The translations under genes were made by a program, and so were the position numbers. A DNA stretch of 6,295 bases from positions 1 to 6,295 of the forward strand of contig CAYFSP010000067.1 of the NCBI GenBank assembly GCA_964345925.1. The letters are read 5' to 3'. Shown here piece after piece: positions 4,367-6,295 of the stretch (positions are counted from its first letter, which is position 1; each line of letters starts with the position of its first letter). The notes under the pieces were generated by a model. The model did not search any database. It had not been told where the DNA came from and saw only the letters and a list, made by a program, of their open reading frames with translations. This stretch comes from Miniphocaeibacter sp964345925. GTDB taxonomy: Bacteria; Bacillota; Clostridia; Tissierellales; Peptoniphilaceae.

Positions 4367-6262
4367 ATTTTAATTGGAGTTAACGAACTTTCAAAATCAT
4401 ATATTACAGAAGAAATTTTATCAAATGTCACTTTTAATATAAAAAATGGAGATAAAATAGGATTAATAGGATTAAATGGATCTGGAAAAACTACTTTATT
4501 AAATATTTTAATGGATGAAATATCATATGACTCTGGTGAAATCTATAAAAAGAAAGATCTTGAAATAGGATATTTAAAACAGATTACTGATTTAGAAGAA
4601 AATAATACACTTTTTGAAGAGTGTTTGAAAGTATTTAAGATTACCATAGAATTAGAAGAAAGTATAAGAAAATTAGAACTTGAAATGTCAAGTTGTAAAG
4701 ACGAAGATTTACTAGATAAAATATTGAAGGATTATGAAAAACTTCAAAATAGATTTTTAAAATTAGATGGATATGAGTACAATTCTAGAATACAAGGTAT
4801 GTTAAAAGGATTAGGATTCTCCCAAGAGGATTTCAACATGAATATTGGATTATTTTCTGGAGGACAAAAATCTAGAATACAATTGGCCAAATTACTTTTA
4901 TCAAAACCTAATATATTATTTTTAGATGAGCCAACAAACCATTTAGATATTGATGCTATAGATTTTTTACAAAATTTTTTAAGGGATTATTCCGGATCAA
5001 TTCTTTTAATTTCCCATGATAGATACTTTTTAGATAAGGTGACGAATAAGATTTTCCTGTTGGAGAGTAAGAAAATTGAAATTTATAATGGAAATTATTC
5101 AAATTACGTCATTAGAAGAAAGAAGGATTTAGAAAATAGGATTTCTGCTTATGAAAATCAACAAAAGGAAATTAAAAGACAGCAGGAGATAATAGAAAAA
5201 TTTTCCAATTATGGAAGTGCTAGGTTAATAAAACAGTCTCAATCGAGAAAAAAATTATTGGACAAGATGAAGGTACTAGATGAACCGGAAAATGTTTCAG
5301 GAAAATTTGCATTAAGATTTACACCTTCTGTCCAAAGTGGAAAAGATGTTTTACAGATAAAGGACCTAAGTAAATCATTTGACGATAAAGAACTGTTTCA
5401 CAATGCTAATTTAAATATATATAAAGGTGAAAAGGTTGGTTTAATTGGTTCAAATGGTATAGGAAAGACGACTTTGTTTAAGATGATACTTGGTAAAACT
5501 GGTATTAGTACAGGAAGTATTAAATTAGGTAGTCAAGTTAAAATAGGTTATTTTGATCAAGAACAGGATAATTTAGATTATGACAATACAATAATTGATG
5601 AAATTTGGAGTAGTTACCCTAATTTAACCCATTATGATATAAGATCATATCTTGCTAAATTTATGTTTGTTGGTGATGATATATTTAAGGAGATTTCTGA
5701 TTTAAGTGGTGGAGAAAGAGCAAGAGTATCTTTATTAAAACTTATGCTATCCAGTTCGAATTTTTTATTAATGGATGAGCCTACAAATCATTTAGATATT
5801 GATTCTAAAGAGGTATTAGAGAATGCTTTATTAGACTATGATGGTACATGTTTTATAATTTCTCATGACAGATATTTTCTAAACAAGGTTTTAGATAAGA
5901 TAATTGTCTTAAATGAAAATGGTACATTGGAATATCTAGGTAATTACGACTATTATATTGAAAAAATAAATGAAGAAAAAGAAGAATTTATTGAAGAAAA
6001 AATATCTAAAACTCAAATTAGTAAAGATAAGAAAAAAACAAAAGCTTTAGAAAAAGAAAATGCAGAAAAAAGGAAATTAGTTAAAAAAATAGAAGAGGAT
6101 ATAGATATTATTGAAAGTGAATTGGAAAAACTGAATTCAATAGCTTCTGATCCTTCAATATATGATGATAAAGATTTTATGTTAAGTATTTTTAAAGAAA
6201 TAGAAGAAAAACAAATTAAAAAAGATGACTTATATGAAAAGTGGATGAACATACAAGAGTAA
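4364..6262 (+). CDS. ABC-F family ATPase, YdiF type
   Basis: This 632-residue soluble protein has two ABC ATPase domains in tandem and no membrane segments, the ABC-F layout. Domain 1 has Walker A GLNGSGKT (36-43), an arm insertion (about 85-140), signature FSGGQ (S165), Walker B ending D188-E189, and H218. Domain 2 has Walker A GSNGIGKT (362-369), signature LSGGE (S448), D471-E472 and H501. The P-site linker helices (about 240-320) are rich in Lys, Arg and Gln, as in proteins that enter the ribosomal E site. The C-terminal ~100 residues are a charged coiled coil, as in YdiF/Uup. ABC-F proteins act on stalled or antibiotic-bound ribosomes. Housekeeping YdiF seems more likely than a resistance factor because of the long C-terminal extension and the rex neighbour, but this is inference. 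No motif residue is missing. Confidence 0.93.
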   Translation: MILIGVNELSKSYITEEILSNVTFNIKNGDKIGLIGLNGSGKTTLLNILMDEISYDSGEIYKKKDLEIGYLKQITDLEENNTLFEECLKVFKITIELEESIRKLELEMSSCKDEDLLDKILKDYEKLQNRFLKLDGYEYNSRIQGMLKGLGFSQEDFNMNIGLFSGGQKSRIQLAKLLLSKPNILFLDEPTNHLDIDAIDFLQNFLRDYSGSILLISHDRYFLDKVTNKIFLLESKKIEIYNGNYSNYVIRRKKDLENRISAYENQQKEIKRQQEIIEKFSNYGSARLIKQSQSRKKLLDKMKVLDEPENVSGKFALRFTPSVQSGKDVLQIKDLSKSFDDKELFHNANLNIYKGEKVGLIGSNGIGKTTLFKMILGKTGISTGSIKLGSQVKIGYFDQEQDNLDYDNTIIDEIWSSYPNLTHYDIRSYLAKFMFVGDDIFKEISDLSGGERARVSLLKLMLSSSNFLLMDEPTNHLDIDSKEVLENALLDYDGTCFIISHDRYFLNKVLDKIIVLNENGTLEYLGNYDYYIEKINEEKEEFIEEKISKTQISKDKKKTKALEKENAEKRKLVKKIEEDIDIIESELEKLNSIASDPSIYDDKDFMLSIFKEIEEKQIKKDDLYEKWMNIQE

Positions 6263-6295
6263 TATATAAATTGATTTAAATTTAAATAAAAAAGT

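Noticed and set aside
6013..6252. Minus-strand open frame opposite the ABC-F coiled coil
   Set aside because: Ser/Phe-rich product is the antisense reading of Lys/Glu-rich coiled-coil codons.
6263..6295. Terminator after the ABC-F gene
   Set aside because: Only a short AT-only palindrome is visible before the window ends; there is no GC-containing stem.

Overview
This AT-rich window (the coding genes use mostly A/T-ending codons and strong AGGAGG-type ribosome binding sites) looks like the chromosome of a low-GC anaerobic Firmicute, most likely Clostridia or Tissierellia. The evidence is the Rex/YdiF-type ABC-F gene pair, the DUF1622 and small PspC proteins, the TTG start, and the Rho-independent terminators. 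I cannot name the species.

Layout. Positions 1-420 (minus strand) hold the start of an unrecognised protein that runs off the left edge. Just upstream of it is a short fragment that reads like the last ~32 codons of a tyrosine recombinase (NTYSHLYP motif), which suggests the worn end of an integrated element next to pspC. A 62-aa PspC-domain membrane protein (418-606, minus) is divergent from a plus-strand pair: a DUF1622 membrane protein (745-1068) and a Gfo/Idh/MocA-family NAD(P)-dependent oxidoreductase (1087-2037). That pair has a good TTGAAG-17-TATAAT promoter.

Positions 2044-3580 hold an isolated dltC-dltD unit for D-alanylation of teichoic acids. It has its own upstream control region and its own terminator, but no dltA or dltB beside it. 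Each gene is interrupted by exactly one in-frame stop: TGA at codon 20 of dltC and TAG at codon 219 of dltD. No frameshifts are present, so this looks like very recent inactivation, sequence error, or, less likely, recoding. Upstream of dltC, three exact TGTAAT hexamers recur every 11 bp, ending at about -35 of an extended -10 promoter that lacks a recognisable -35 box. That is the expected architecture of an OmpR/PhoB-family response-regulator site.

Positions 3610-6262 carry rex, the NADH/NAD+-sensing repressor, with its own extended -10 promoter. An ABC-F ATPase of the YdiF type follows, starting at TTG. The rex stop codon lies inside a strong terminator hairpin that sits only ~20 nt before the ABC-F gene, so ABC-F expression probably depends on read-through or an unseen promoter inside rex.

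The most interesting points are the phased repeats before dltCD, the paired nonsense codons in an orphan dltCD, and the stop-codon/terminator overlap between rex and the ABC-F gene. I do not see a clear new multi-gene system here.
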